Positions 16,713 to 25,443 of a DNA stretch of 64,000 nucleotides are shown here, one piece after another. The position numbers were made by a program, and so were the translations under genes. Source of the stretch: Chitinophaga sp. SYP-B3965 (lineage in GTDB: Bacteria; Bacteroidota; Bacteroidia; Chitinophagales; Chitinophagaceae); contig NZ_WJFD01000001.1 of the NCBI RefSeq assembly GCF_009647655.1, positions 620,001-684,000 of the forward strand, in the 5' to 3' direction. The stretch's first letter is position 1. Each line of letters begins with the position of its first letter. The notes below the pieces were generated by a model. It saw only the letters and a program-made list of their open reading frames with translations, made no database searches and was not told the origin of the DNA.

Positions 16713-17369
16713 TTATTGTTTTAATGCCTGAATGGTGGCCAGCGGATCGCGGGACGCGAATACCGTGTTGCCTGCTACCAGTACATCTGCGCCTGCATCC
16801 AGGATGGCCCTGGCATTATCCAGCGTTACGCCGCCATCTATTTCTATCAATGCTTTTGAGCCGCTTGCATCTATCAGTTCCCTCAACCGGCGGATCTTGG
16901 CATAGGTATGTTCTATGAAATGCTGCCCGCCAAAACCAGGGTTCACGCTCATGATCAATATTACATCAGCGTCAGTGATAATATTCTCCAGCAGGCTCAC
17001 GGAAGTATGCGGATTCAATGCTACACCTGCTTTCATGCCTAAACCTTTGATCTGCTGAATGTTCCGGTGCAGGTGGTGGCATGCTTCAATATGTACGGTG
17101 AGGATATGCGCGCCTGCTTTGGCAAAGGCTTCTGCATATTTCTCCGGTTCCTCTATCATTAAATGCACATCATTTACCTTTTTAGACAGCTTTGCAACCG
17201 GTGTTATAACGGGGAATCCAAAGCTGATGTTCGGCACAAAACGGCCATCCATTACATCCAGGTGTAACCAGTCTGCAACACTATTATTGACCATTTCCAC
17301 TTCCTTGCCTATTTCCAGGAAATTGGCGGCAAGCAGGGAAGGAGCGATGAGCGGTGTTTTCTTTTCCAA
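16713..17369 (-). CDS. rpe: ribulose-phosphate 3-epimerase
   Basis: This 218-residue TIM-barrel enzyme interconverts ribulose-5-phosphate and xylulose-5-phosphate in the pentose phosphate pathway. Metal and catalytic motifs are present: HLDVMDGRFVPN (about 36-47), VHLMIEEP, MSVNPGFGGQ and IEIDGGV. It is the last gene of a minus-strand run that starts with thrA, 27 bp after the TPR lipoprotein gene. Its stop codon touches that of the convergent response regulator. Confidence 0.96.
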   Translation of the reverse strand: MEKKTPLIAPSLLAANFLEIGKEVEMVNNSVADWLHLDVMDGRFVPNISFGFPVITPVAKLSKKVNDVHLMIEEPEKYAEAFAKAGAHILTVHIEACHHLHRNIQQIKGLGMKAGVALNPHTSVSLLENIITDADVILIMSVNPGFGGQHFIEHTYAKIRRLRELIDASGSKALIEIDGGVTLDNARAILDAGADVLVAGNTVFASRDPLATIQALKQ

Positions 17370-17396
17370 GGGCTGATGATTTTGAGATGTACAAAC

Positions 17397-18212
17397 CTAC
17401 TTAAAATTGTTGGCTAATGCGGAATCCAGCAAGGCCTTTGCTGCCGGGTAGTCCTTTTTGAAGGAGAGTGCTTTGGTGAGATCGTCCACGCCTGCTGGTT
17501 TATTACCCAGCATGAGGAAGGCCCTTCCACGGCTGTAAAAATTAATGGCGTCAGTAGGATCTGCTTTTGCGGCAAGGTTGTAATAACGCCAGGCTTCCTT
17601 CCAGTCATTCTGCCGGGCCACGCCATTTCCCAGGCCAATATATGCAGGGCTGTATGCAGGATTCAATTCAATGGCTTTCATGTACCGCAGCTTCGCGACT
17701 TTTTCATTTCCCATTTGTTCACTGCATACGGCGGTACCATAAACGGGCTCTGCCTGCGTGGAGTCTATTTCCCATGCCAGCGCATAATAGTTGAGGGCTT
17801 TATCAGGAGCATGCTGGTCTAATAAGAGATCAGCTGCCATCATCACGGCTTCATATTCACTGGCTTTGCCTTTGAGTGCAATTGCTTTGGAGAGGTAGGC
17901 CAGCGTGGCCGTATCATCTTTTTTATTGTACGCTATCAGGGCTTTGATGTAATAAGCTTTATCCAGGGAGGAAGTATCCTTTGCAAGGATGATCGCCTGA
18001 CTGTCCGCCGCTTCAAACTGGTTGTGTTCGATCAGTGCATTGGCAAAGCGGTTGCGTAGTTCAGTATCCAGGGGTTTTACCTGCAGGTCCGCCCGCATAT
18101 TGGCGATAGCGATAGCCAGGGAGTCTGTGATCACCGCTGTTTTTTGCTCCTGCCCGGTTGGCTGGCAGGCAGCAAAAAGTATCAGCACAAAGAATATATG
18201 TAAAAGTTTCAT
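17397..18212 (-). CDS. TPR-repeat lipoprotein
   Basis: The 271-residue protein has a lipoprotein signal peptide with lipobox LFAAC (Cys16) followed by several tetratricopeptide repeats (for example PAYIGLGNGVARQNDWKEAW and DAINFYSRGRAFLMLGNKPA). Repeats of this kind make protein-binding surfaces. It is anchored in the envelope, and its partner is unknown. It lies 19 bp after thrC and 27 bp before rpe, so it is probably co-transcribed with the threonine genes, though no functional link is obvious. Confidence 0.82.
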   Translation of the reverse strand: MKLLHIFFVLILFAACQPTGQEQKTAVITDSLAIAIANMRADLQVKPLDTELRNRFANALIEHNQFEAADSQAIILAKDTSSLDKAYYIKALIAYNKKDDTATLAYLSKAIALKGKASEYEAVMMAADLLLDQHAPDKALNYYALAWEIDSTQAEPVYGTAVCSEQMGNEKVAKLRYMKAIELNPAYSPAYIGLGNGVARQNDWKEAWRYYNLAAKADPTDAINFYSRGRAFLMLGNKPAGVDDLTKALSFKKDYPAAKALLDSALANNFK

Positions 18213-18231
18213 TACCCAAACTTAAGCGATT

Positions 18232-19527
18232 TTATTGCATTAACCATGCTTTCATCTGCTCGTAGTTTGCATCCATTTTCACGGCTACTTTCTTTTTATC
18301 AAAGAGTTGCATCACGCGTTCAGGGGTATCTATTTCTTTTTGTAACCCTTCCGGCATGGTGTTCGCAAACTTCACCGGGTGAGCAGTTTCCAGGAAAATA
18401 CCGGTATGGCCGGGATGGAGTTGCATATATTTCTTCAATCCTAAATACCCTACTGCCCCATGCGGGTCCATGAGGTATTGATGGTTGGCACATACTGCTT
18501 CCATCGCTGCAACAGTTTCTTTATCTGTGAAGCGGTAGGCGGTGAGACTGGCTTTGAGCCCTCTTTCATTCTGCGCAAATAATTGCAGGATGCGTACAAA
18601 GTTGCTGGGGTCAGATACATCCATGGCATTGGAGATGGTGGGGATGGGCGCCAGCGGTTCGTATGCACCGTTCTTCAGATAACGGGGTACGGTGTCATTT
18701 GCATTGGTGGATGCAATGAAGTGATGGATCGGTAGGCCTATGGCTGCAGCCATCATGCCTGCGCAGATATTTCCGAAATTGCCGCTGGGTACAGAGATCA
18801 CGGCATCTTTGCGCCATTGTTTTACTTTACGGTAAGCCATAAAATAATAGAACATCTGGGGCAGCCAGCGTGCTACATTAATAGAGTTGGCAGAGGTGAG
18901 CTGGCGGTGTGCCTGCAATTCGGAGTCCAGGAAAGCGGTTTTCACCATGCGCTGGCAATCATCGAAAGAGCCATTGATCTCTAAAGCACTGATATTGCCA
19001 CCGAGTGTGGTGAGTTGTTTTTCCTGCAATTCACTCACTTTGCCGGAAGGGTAGAGGATCACTACCTGTACGCCGGGCACATTGTAGAAACCGTTTGCCA
19101 CGGCACCGCCGGTATCTCCGGAAGTGGCTACCAGTACAGTTACCGGCTTGTTATCACCACGGCGGAAATAACCGAGGCAGCCTGCCATGAACTTGGCGCC
19201 CACATCTTTAAAGGCAAGGGTAGGGCCATGGAACAACTCCAGCGCATATACGTTTTCTTCCACTTCTCTTAAAGGAAAGGGGAAGGTAACGGTATCGCGA
19301 ATGATCTGTTTTAAATAATTCTCCGGGATATCCTCACCCACAAAAGGCTGGATCACTTTCCGCGCAATATAAAGCGGATCATATTCTTCCAGCCGCTCTA
19401 TGAAATCCTTTTCCAGCCTGGGTATCTCCGCAGGGAAATACAATCCTTTATCAGGAGCAAGCCCCTGTATAACCGCTTCCCGGAATGAAACACGGTGCTG
19501 ATGATTCTGTAAGCTATAGTACTGCAT
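18232..19527 (-). CDS. thrC: threonine synthase
   Basis: This 431-residue PLP enzyme converts O-phosphohomoserine to threonine. The PLP lysine is K107 in GPTLAFKDVGAKFMAG, and the phosphate-binding loop VATSGDTGGAVANGF follows. Length and motifs match the bacterial ThrC class. It starts 6 bp after the thrB stop codon, in the order A-B-C as in enteric bacteria, and is followed closely by a TPR lipoprotein gene. Confidence 0.97.
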   Translation of the reverse strand: MQYYSLQNHQHRVSFREAVIQGLAPDKGLYFPAEIPRLEKDFIERLEEYDPLYIARKVIQPFVGEDIPENYLKQIIRDTVTFPFPLREVEENVYALELFHGPTLAFKDVGAKFMAGCLGYFRRGDNKPVTVLVATSGDTGGAVANGFYNVPGVQVVILYPSGKVSELQEKQLTTLGGNISALEINGSFDDCQRMVKTAFLDSELQAHRQLTSANSINVARWLPQMFYYFMAYRKVKQWRKDAVISVPSGNFGNICAGMMAAAIGLPIHHFIASTNANDTVPRYLKNGAYEPLAPIPTISNAMDVSDPSNFVRILQLFAQNERGLKASLTAYRFTDKETVAAMEAVCANHQYLMDPHGAVGYLGLKKYMQLHPGHTGIFLETAHPVKFANTMPEGLQKEIDTPERVMQLFDKKKVAVKMDANYEQMKAWLMQ

Positions 19528-19533
19528 AATATT

Positions 19534-20472
19534 TTAAATTACTCTTACACCGGAAGTGCTGATCCGGGAAACATAAATTTTGTAATCTACTCCCAGTGGT
19601 GCGTAGATCTTTTCCATCATATCCGCTACGGAACGGGCATTATCTTCTCCTTTGCTCAGCATGAACACAGATGGCCCGCTGCCGGAAATGCCGCCGCCTA
19701 ATGCGCCTGCTTCTTTACAACGGATCTTCAGATCATGGAATGCAGGGATGAGGATGGATCGGATGGGTTCAACAATCACATCTTCCAGTGAGCGGCTGAT
19801 CAGGTTATAATCTTCCTGGTAAAGCCCTGCCACCAGTGCGCCTACATTCCCCCATTGGCGGATAGCATCTTTTAAGAGTACTTTTTGCTTGAGTATCTCC
19901 CGGGCGTCTGATGTTTTTACTTCTATCTGCGGATGGATAACGGTTACCCACAGGTCATCCGGCGTATGCAGCCGGATCACATCCAGGGGTTGATAACTCC
20001 TGACGAGTGTAAATCCTCCCATGATGGCGGGCGCTACGTTATCTGCATGCGGTGTGCCACAGGCCAGCCTTTCTCCTTCCATCGCAAAACGGATCAGGGC
20101 TTCCGGAGAGAAGTGGTCGTTCAGTAATTTATTGGCGCCGGCTACAGCACCTGCAGCGCTTGCGGCGCTGGACCCAATGCCGCTGCCGGGCTGGATATTT
20201 TTTTTGATCGTTACTTCAATGCCCAGATCAGGTTGCCCGTATTCCTGCAGCATAGCTATCAAAGCTACACCGGCTACATTCTGCGTTGCTTCCAGCGGAA
20301 GGTTGGCGCCTTCAATAGCCGTGATCTTTACACCGGGTGTTTCGCTGATCCGTAATTCCATTTCATCACCAGGGCCATCCAATGCCAGGCCTATTACATC
20401 AAAACCGCAGGCCACATTGGCAACAGTGGCAGGAGAGAATACCTTAACGGATTGTACATGTTGCTTGCTCAT
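19534..20472 (-). CDS. thrB: homoserine kinase
   Basis: This 312-residue GHMP-family kinase phosphorylates homoserine. The N-terminal motif VKVFSPATVANVACGFD and the ATP-binding loop PGSGIGSSAASA (about 95-106) are diagnostic, and the third GHMP motif GGGISGSGPSVFML lies near the C terminus. It lies 8 bp after thrA and 6 bp before thrC, so the three are translated from one message. Confidence 0.97.
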   Translation of the reverse strand: MSKQHVQSVKVFSPATVANVACGFDVIGLALDGPGDEMELRISETPGVKITAIEGANLPLEATQNVAGVALIAMLQEYGQPDLGIEVTIKKNIQPGSGIGSSAASAAGAVAGANKLLNDHFSPEALIRFAMEGERLACGTPHADNVAPAIMGGFTLVRSYQPLDVIRLHTPDDLWVTVIHPQIEVKTSDAREILKQKVLLKDAIRQWGNVGALVAGLYQEDYNLISRSLEDVIVEPIRSILIPAFHDLKIRCKEAGALGGGISGSGPSVFMLSKGEDNARSVADMMEKIYAPLGVDYKIYVSRISTSGVRVI

Positions 20473-20480
20473 AAAAACTT

Positions 20481-22922
20481 TTATCTAACGGTTCTGATAA
20501 TATCTGCAAATATGCCGGAGGCGGTTACGTCTGCACCGGCGCCGGCGCCTTTCACGATCAGCGGTTGTGCGGAGTAACGGTTTGTTGTAAATAATACAAT
20601 GTTGTCTTTCCCTTCCAGGTGATATAAAGGATGGGCAGGGCCGATAGACTGCAAACCTACAGATGCCAGGCCGTTATCATACCGCGCTACGAATTTCAAA
20701 CGCTCTCCTTTATCTGCTGCAGTCTGTAGCAGTTGCCGGAAGTGAGCGGCATGAACATCCAGTTGCTCATAAAATGTGGGAACATCTTTGGCGTTCAGGC
20801 ATTCTTCCGGCAGGAAAGAGTTGTTCTTAATATCATCCATTTCCAGTACCGCACCGCTTTCCCTGGCCAGGATGAGGATCTTGCGCATCACATCTTTACC
20901 GCTGAGGTCTATCCGCGGATCTGGTTCAGTGTATCCTTCATCCTGTGCTGCTTTTACCACTTCGCGGAAGTTGGCCCCATTCACAAAATGATTGAAGATG
21001 AAGTTGAGGCTTCCGCTGAGTACTGCCTGTATGGTTTGGATCTTATCCCCGCTGCGCACCATGTCGTTCAGGGTATTGATCACAGGTAAACCTGCGCCTA
21101 CATTTGTTTCGAACAGGAAGGATGCGTTGAACTTACGGGCCAGGTCCTTCAGGCCTTTGTAATTGGCATAATCGGAAGAGCAGGCGATCTTGTTGCAGGT
21201 GACTACTGAGATACCATGCTGCAGGAAGGTGCCATAGAGTTCTGCTACTTCATCACTGGCGGTATTATCCACGAACACACTGTTCCGCAGGTTCATGGCC
21301 TGCACCTTTTGTGCAAACTGTGCGAGGTCCATCTCATGGCCGGCAGCCAGTTCTTCCTTCCAGTTCTGTAGTGTGAGCCCGCTTTCAGAGAAACGCATTT
21401 TCCGGCTGTTGGAAATAGCGATGATCCTTACCTGCAGGCCCAGTTCTTCGAAGAGGTATTGTTGCTGTAATTGTAATTGTTCTAATAATTTGCTGCCTAC
21501 ATTACCCGTGCCAGCTACAAAAACGTTCACCTGTTTGGCTTCTGATTCAAAGAATACCTCGTGGATCACGTTCAATGCTTTCTTTACATCGTTCTTGTTG
21601 ATCACAGCAGAGATGTTCTTCTCCGTAGAGCCTTGTGCGATGGCCCTCACGTTGATGGCATTACGGCCCAGCGCACCAAAGAACTTGCCGCTCATACCAT
21701 GATGGTTCTTCATATTATCACCCACTACGGCTACAATGCAGAGGTCTTTTTCCACGATCAGCGGCTCAATGCGTTTATCATGGATCTCCTGCGCAAACTC
21801 ACTGTCTACCGCCGCTTTTGCCTTGAGCATATCGCTTTCGTGTATGCCCACGGTAATAGAGTGTTCCGACGAACTTTGGGTGATGAGGATCACGTTCACC
21901 TTTTCTCTTAATAAGGCATCGAAGAGCCTTTTGGAGAAACCGGGGATACCTACCATGCCACTGCCTTCCAGGGTAAGCAGCGCGATCTTCTGAATGCCGG
22001 AGATGCCGGTTACAGGAAATGCTTTCTCACCGTTATCCTGGATCAGTGTGCCATGATCATCAGGGGCAAAAGTGTTTTTGATCCAGATGGGGATACGGCG
22101 GTTCATCACCGGCTGTATAGTGGGCGGGTAGATCACTTTGGCGCCGAAGTGGGAAAGCTCCATCGCTTCCTCATAAGAGATACGGGGAATGGCAATGGCT
22201 TGCGGCACCAGGCGCGGATCGGCTGTCATCATGCCGCTTACATCCGTCCATATTTCCAGAACGTTGGCATCCATGGCGGCTGCTATGATAGCAGCGGTGT
22301 AATCAGAGCCACCACGACCGAGCGTAGTAGTTTCTTTATCAATAGTGGAGGAAATGAATCCCGGTAGTATGATATATTCAGCTTGCTGATGCTGGAAATA
22401 GCTGGTCACCTGGTGATCCGTAATATCGAAATCAACAAGGGCATGACCAAACTGGGCATCTGTGGTGATCAGTTCCCTGCTGTCCTTCCAGGTAGCGGAG
22501 AGTCCTGCATGTTTGAGTTTCTCTGCTACCAGCCAGGAGGAGAGAAGTTCTCCAAAGCTCATGATCTTATCTAAGGACCGTTTGCTGAGTTCTTCTACCT
22601 GGAAAATACCGTCGCACAAAGATTCCAGCTGGTTGAGCTGTTTCTTTACCTGGCTCAGCAGGCCGCTTTGTACAGTGATCGGGAATAATCCCCGGATGGT
22701 ATCCAGGTGTTTGGCTTCAATTTCCTGGAGGATGTTTTTATATTGTTCCTGGCCCTGGCCGGCCAGCTGGCCGCATTGGATCAGTTTGTCCGTTATACCG
22801 CTCATCGCTGAAACAACAACTGCCATATTACCTTTGCGCTTATACGCAGCTACAATGCTGCAGACCTGCTCTATTGCCTGGGTACTACCCACAGAAGTAC
22901 CGCCGAATTTTAAAACTTGCAT
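20481..22922 (-). CDS. thrA: bifunctional aspartokinase / homoserine dehydrogenase
   Basis: This fusion enzyme catalyses the first and third steps of threonine synthesis. I start it at the ATG at 22922 (813 residues) because the aspartokinase signature MQVLKFGGTSVG begins there. An in-frame ATG at 22976 would add 18 residues that match no aspartokinase. Domains are aspartokinase (1-290), paired ACT regulatory domains (about 310-450, probably binding threonine) and an NAD(P)-binding homoserine dehydrogenase (about 460-813, with VFVAGTGNVGSKLLEQL). A Thr-rich leader peptide precedes it, so both feedback inhibition and attenuation are likely. Confidence 0.96.
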   Translation of the reverse strand: MQVLKFGGTSVGSTQAIEQVCSIVAAYKRKGNMAVVVSAMSGITDKLIQCGQLAGQGQEQYKNILQEIEAKHLDTIRGLFPITVQSGLLSQVKKQLNQLESLCDGIFQVEELSKRSLDKIMSFGELLSSWLVAEKLKHAGLSATWKDSRELITTDAQFGHALVDFDITDHQVTSYFQHQQAEYIILPGFISSTIDKETTTLGRGGSDYTAAIIAAAMDANVLEIWTDVSGMMTADPRLVPQAIAIPRISYEEAMELSHFGAKVIYPPTIQPVMNRRIPIWIKNTFAPDDHGTLIQDNGEKAFPVTGISGIQKIALLTLEGSGMVGIPGFSKRLFDALLREKVNVILITQSSSEHSITVGIHESDMLKAKAAVDSEFAQEIHDKRIEPLIVEKDLCIVAVVGDNMKNHHGMSGKFFGALGRNAINVRAIAQGSTEKNISAVINKNDVKKALNVIHEVFFESEAKQVNVFVAGTGNVGSKLLEQLQLQQQYLFEELGLQVRIIAISNSRKMRFSESGLTLQNWKEELAAGHEMDLAQFAQKVQAMNLRNSVFVDNTASDEVAELYGTFLQHGISVVTCNKIACSSDYANYKGLKDLARKFNASFLFETNVGAGLPVINTLNDMVRSGDKIQTIQAVLSGSLNFIFNHFVNGANFREVVKAAQDEGYTEPDPRIDLSGKDVMRKILILARESGAVLEMDDIKNNSFLPEECLNAKDVPTFYEQLDVHAAHFRQLLQTAADKGERLKFVARYDNGLASVGLQSIGPAHPLYHLEGKDNIVLFTTNRYSAQPLIVKGAGAGADVTASGIFADIIRTVR

Positions 22923-22945
22923 GAAAAGTATGTTGATGAAGAGAA

Positions 22946-23019
22946 ATAGGGCATCCCTGCCTGAGTGTACCAGCATCTGGTCGATGGACGATATGTAATA
23001 ACTAACCCCCTATGGGGTT
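22946..23019 (-). promoter_or_regulatory. putative threonine-operon attenuator hairpins
   Basis: On the minus strand three hairpins follow the Thr codons. The first is AACCCC-ATAG-GGGGTT (23004-23019), overlapping the leader stop codon. The second is ACCAG-ATG-CTGGT (22969-22981). The third is AGGG-ATG-CCCT (22948-22958), followed by ATTTCTCTTC. The segment ATAGGG (23008-23013) can pair either within the first hairpin or with CCCTAT (22946-22951), the right arm of the third. The pairings are mutually exclusive, as in ribosome-dependent attenuation. The third stem is short, so its strength as a terminator is doubtful. Confidence 0.5.
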
Positions 23020-23054
23020 GTGGTGGTTGTTGTTGTAATAATAGTGCCGTACAC
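23010..23054 (-). CDS. thrL: threonine operon leader peptide
   Basis: This short frame starts at GTG and reads MYGTIITTTTTTTP, then TAG. It has eight Thr codons, seven of them consecutive, and two Ile codons, like the enteric thr leader that senses both amino acids. It lies 88 bp upstream of thrA on the same strand, between a good promoter and a set of hairpins, one of which spans its stop codon. A longer version from an upstream in-frame GTG at 23105 (31 residues) is also possible. The reading is direct; the regulatory role is inferred. Confidence 0.7.
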   Translation of the reverse strand: MYGTIITTTTTTTP

Positions 23055-23129
23055 GCCGGAGGAGAGTGGTGCTATACGGATTATATGTGAAGAGAGTAAA
23101 TACACTATTATTTTATGACTTTTGTATTA

Positions 23130-23161
23130 CAAAGGTGTGTTATTTAAACCGAAAATACAAA
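23130..23161 (-). promoter_or_regulatory. promoter of the thr operon
   Basis: TTTG (23158-23161), a 20-bp spacer and CACCTTTG (23130-23137) match the Bacteroidota promoter TTTG-N19-21-TAnnTTTG with one mismatch. The predicted transcript starts near 23122, upstream of the leader peptide. Confidence 0.6.
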
Positions 23162-23186
23162 CAGTATTGTCAAATTTCGAAAATAT

Positions 23187-24014
23187 CTAAATATCGAGGG
23201 TGATCTCTTCCTCACGGAAAGCGCTATATATGATGTATCCGAAGACCATCACGGTAGAAATACTGATGAAAATGTAAAGGGCATCGTACAAGAGCAGCAT
23301 GATCCAGGGCTGCTTAAGGGAAACAAGGATCAGGTCCACCAGTACCTGGTCGAAGAGATAACTAAAGGTGCTCAGCAGCGAGTTGAATGCATAACCTATA
23401 ACAAGTAAGGCCAGGAACTCCTTTTTATATAATGTGACCTTCTTCAGCCCGGCAGCTTTTAAATAAAGGATACCAGCCAGTATAAAAGGAAGCATGCCGT
23501 CTATTATCTTGATCACAGCATATAGCCAGTTAAGATAAAGCTGGCGGTTTTCTGTACCAAAGTCATTAGGAACATCCGCATAGCGGTCGGCAATTTTTTG
23601 CATACCAGCAGACAGGTGTATATAAAAGAATGCGGTCTGGATGATGGCAAATAAGATAAATAACTGCCAGGCTCCCCTGGGGGTTGATCTGGAAAATACT
23701 TCAAAGGGCTTTTGGTAGCCCTCCGGGTTCTTTTGAAGCCAGGCGCCCAGCATTCCGGTGCTCATGATCAGGATATTGAAATCCACCTTTAAAGCATTTT
23801 CAAACCATACATACAGATACTGGTCTGTATTATCCAGTTGTACCCAGGCTGAACTCAGGAGAAAACCAAGCCCGATCAGTACACAAAAACCAATGATAAA
23901 CCCAATGATCAGGAAGATAACTGCATAAGAGACACCAAACTTTGCCCAGTTCTTATGAACACGGTTAAAGGTTTGCAGCGCAGTAGATAAAGTAAAGCTG
24001 ATATGTTGCCACAT
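23187..24014 (-). CDS. hypothetical multi-pass membrane protein
   Basis: I do not recognise this 275-residue protein. It has about five or six hydrophobic segments, at roughly residues 27-55, 80-92, 115-135, 165-185, 197-220 and 235-265, and an acidic C-terminal tail (FREEEITLDI). A similar layout occurs in Bacteroidota DUF4013- or DUF975-like membrane proteins, but I cannot confirm either. It lies upstream of the thr promoter on the same strand, and its stop codon is 26 bp before the -33 box. Confidence 0.6.
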   Translation of the reverse strand: MWQHISFTLSTALQTFNRVHKNWAKFGVSYAVIFLIIGFIIGFCVLIGLGFLLSSAWVQLDNTDQYLYVWFENALKVDFNILIMSTGMLGAWLQKNPEGYQKPFEVFSRSTPRGAWQLFILFAIIQTAFFYIHLSAGMQKIADRYADVPNDFGTENRQLYLNWLYAVIKIIDGMLPFILAGILYLKAAGLKKVTLYKKEFLALLVIGYAFNSLLSTFSYLFDQVLVDLILVSLKQPWIMLLLYDALYIFISISTVMVFGYIIYSAFREEEITLDI

Positions 24015-24270
24015 AGGTATATAGGATCTTGACCCTCAAGATATTTAAATCTTTTCCTTGTTTTATAAAAAATAACTGTAATTTTAAGCCATCATGTTTG
24101 CTATGCTAACATATACTACACAAAGCAGTTACTGCTGTCTTATGGCTACTTTGGCCATGGATTCGTCCTTATAATCTCTTCTCTTTTCCATCTTTTTTCA
24201 TTTCTATTTGTTGTTAATGTAATGCCGGTATTTATAAGGCTTTATTATTAATGCACTAATTAAACCCATT

Positions 24271-25428
24271 ATGCCACAGTACCATAAACTTGGGCAGATC
24301 CCGCATAAACGGCACACGCAGTTCCGTAAACCGGACGGTAAGCTCTATTCGGAACAGCTCTTTTCTACAGAAGGCTTCTCCTCGCATTATTCCCTGTTAT
24401 ATCATTGTCATCCTCCTACTGAGATCGTAAGGGTAGATGAACCTTACAGCGTAATGCCTCATGTGGCGGAAGAGAAAATGCTGAAACACCGCAGCTTCCA
24501 GGGGTTTAATATACAACCGGAAGGAGATTACCTGAAAAGCCGCAAGCCCGTACTGGTGAATAATGATGTACACATTTCACTCGCAGCCCCACAGCAGAGC
24601 ACCAAAGATTACTTCTATAAAAATGCAGATGCGGACGAACTGCTGTTTGTACATGAAGGCAGCGGCATCCTGCATTCCCAATACGGCCAGCTGGAATTCG
24701 GATATGGCGATTACCTCGTGATCCCCCGCGGCACTATTTATCAGCTGGAATTTTCCAATACAGCCAACCGCCTGTTCATTGTTGAATCTTTCAGTCCCAT
24801 CCGTTTCCCTAAACGTTACCTGAGCCACTATGGCCAGCTGCTGGAGAACTCCCCTTTCTGCGAGCGGGATATCCGCCAGCCGCAAAATCTTGAAACGATA
24901 GACCAGGCAGGGGATTTCACCCTCCTCATCAAGAAGAAAGGCATTATGTACCCTATCCATTACGGGCATCATCCTTTTGATGTGGTAGGCTGGGACGGAT
25001 GTGAATACCCTTACGCATTTTCCATTCATGATTTTGAACCGATCACAGGCCGCGTGCATCAGCCGCCGCCAGTGCATCAGACCTTTGAAGGGAATAATTT
25101 CGTAGTGTGCTCTTTCTGCCCCCGCTTATTTGATTATCATCCGCTGGCCGTTCCGGCTCCTTATAACCACAGCAACATAGACAGTGATGAAGTACTGTAT
25201 TATGTGGATGGCGATTTCATGAGCCGCAAACATGTTACGCGTGGTATGATCACGCTGCACCCTGCAGGCATTCCGCATGGCCCGCATCCGGGCGCAGTAG
25301 AGAAGAGCATCGGTGCAAAAGAAACGAAAGAACTCGCGGTAATGGTAGATACTTTTCACCCTTTACAGATCACAAAAGAAGCCCTCGATATTGAGGATCA
25401 GCAATACGTAATGAGCTGGGCAGAATAA
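24271..25428 (+). CDS. hmgA: homogentisate 1,2-dioxygenase
   Basis: This 385-residue cupin-fold iron enzyme opens the homogentisate ring to maleylacetoacetate in tyrosine and phenylalanine breakdown. It shows the family blocks ADELLFVHEGSGILHSQYG, GDYLVIPRGTIYQLEF, the central PPPVHQTFEGNNFVVCSFCPR, and the metal-site region TLHPAGIPHGPHPGAVE. It is shorter than mammalian HGD but typical of bacterial versions. It is followed after 15 bp by an aldo/keto reductase gene and then hppD, the preceding step of the pathway. Confidence 0.92.
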   Translation: MPQYHKLGQIPHKRHTQFRKPDGKLYSEQLFSTEGFSSHYSLLYHCHPPTEIVRVDEPYSVMPHVAEEKMLKHRSFQGFNIQPEGDYLKSRKPVLVNNDVHISLAAPQQSTKDYFYKNADADELLFVHEGSGILHSQYGQLEFGYGDYLVIPRGTIYQLEFSNTANRLFIVESFSPIRFPKRYLSHYGQLLENSPFCERDIRQPQNLETIDQAGDFTLLIKKKGIMYPIHYGHHPFDVVGWDGCEYPYAFSIHDFEPITGRVHQPPPVHQTFEGNNFVVCSFCPRLFDYHPLAVPAPYNHSNIDSDEVLYYVDGDFMSRKHVTRGMITLHPAGIPHGPHPGAVEKSIGAKETKELAVMVDTFHPLQITKEALDIEDQQYVMSWAE

Positions 25429-25443
25429 AATAAAAATTCAAGC

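Noticed and set aside
22923..22976. Longer ThrA starting at the ATG at 22976
   Set aside because: The added residues are unlike any aspartokinase, while MQVLKFGGTSVG at 22922 is the standard N terminus.
24015..24270. Gene or clear promoter upstream of hmgA
   Set aside because: There are no credible open frames and no exact TAnnTTTG element; TCTATTTG near 24210 is only a partial match.
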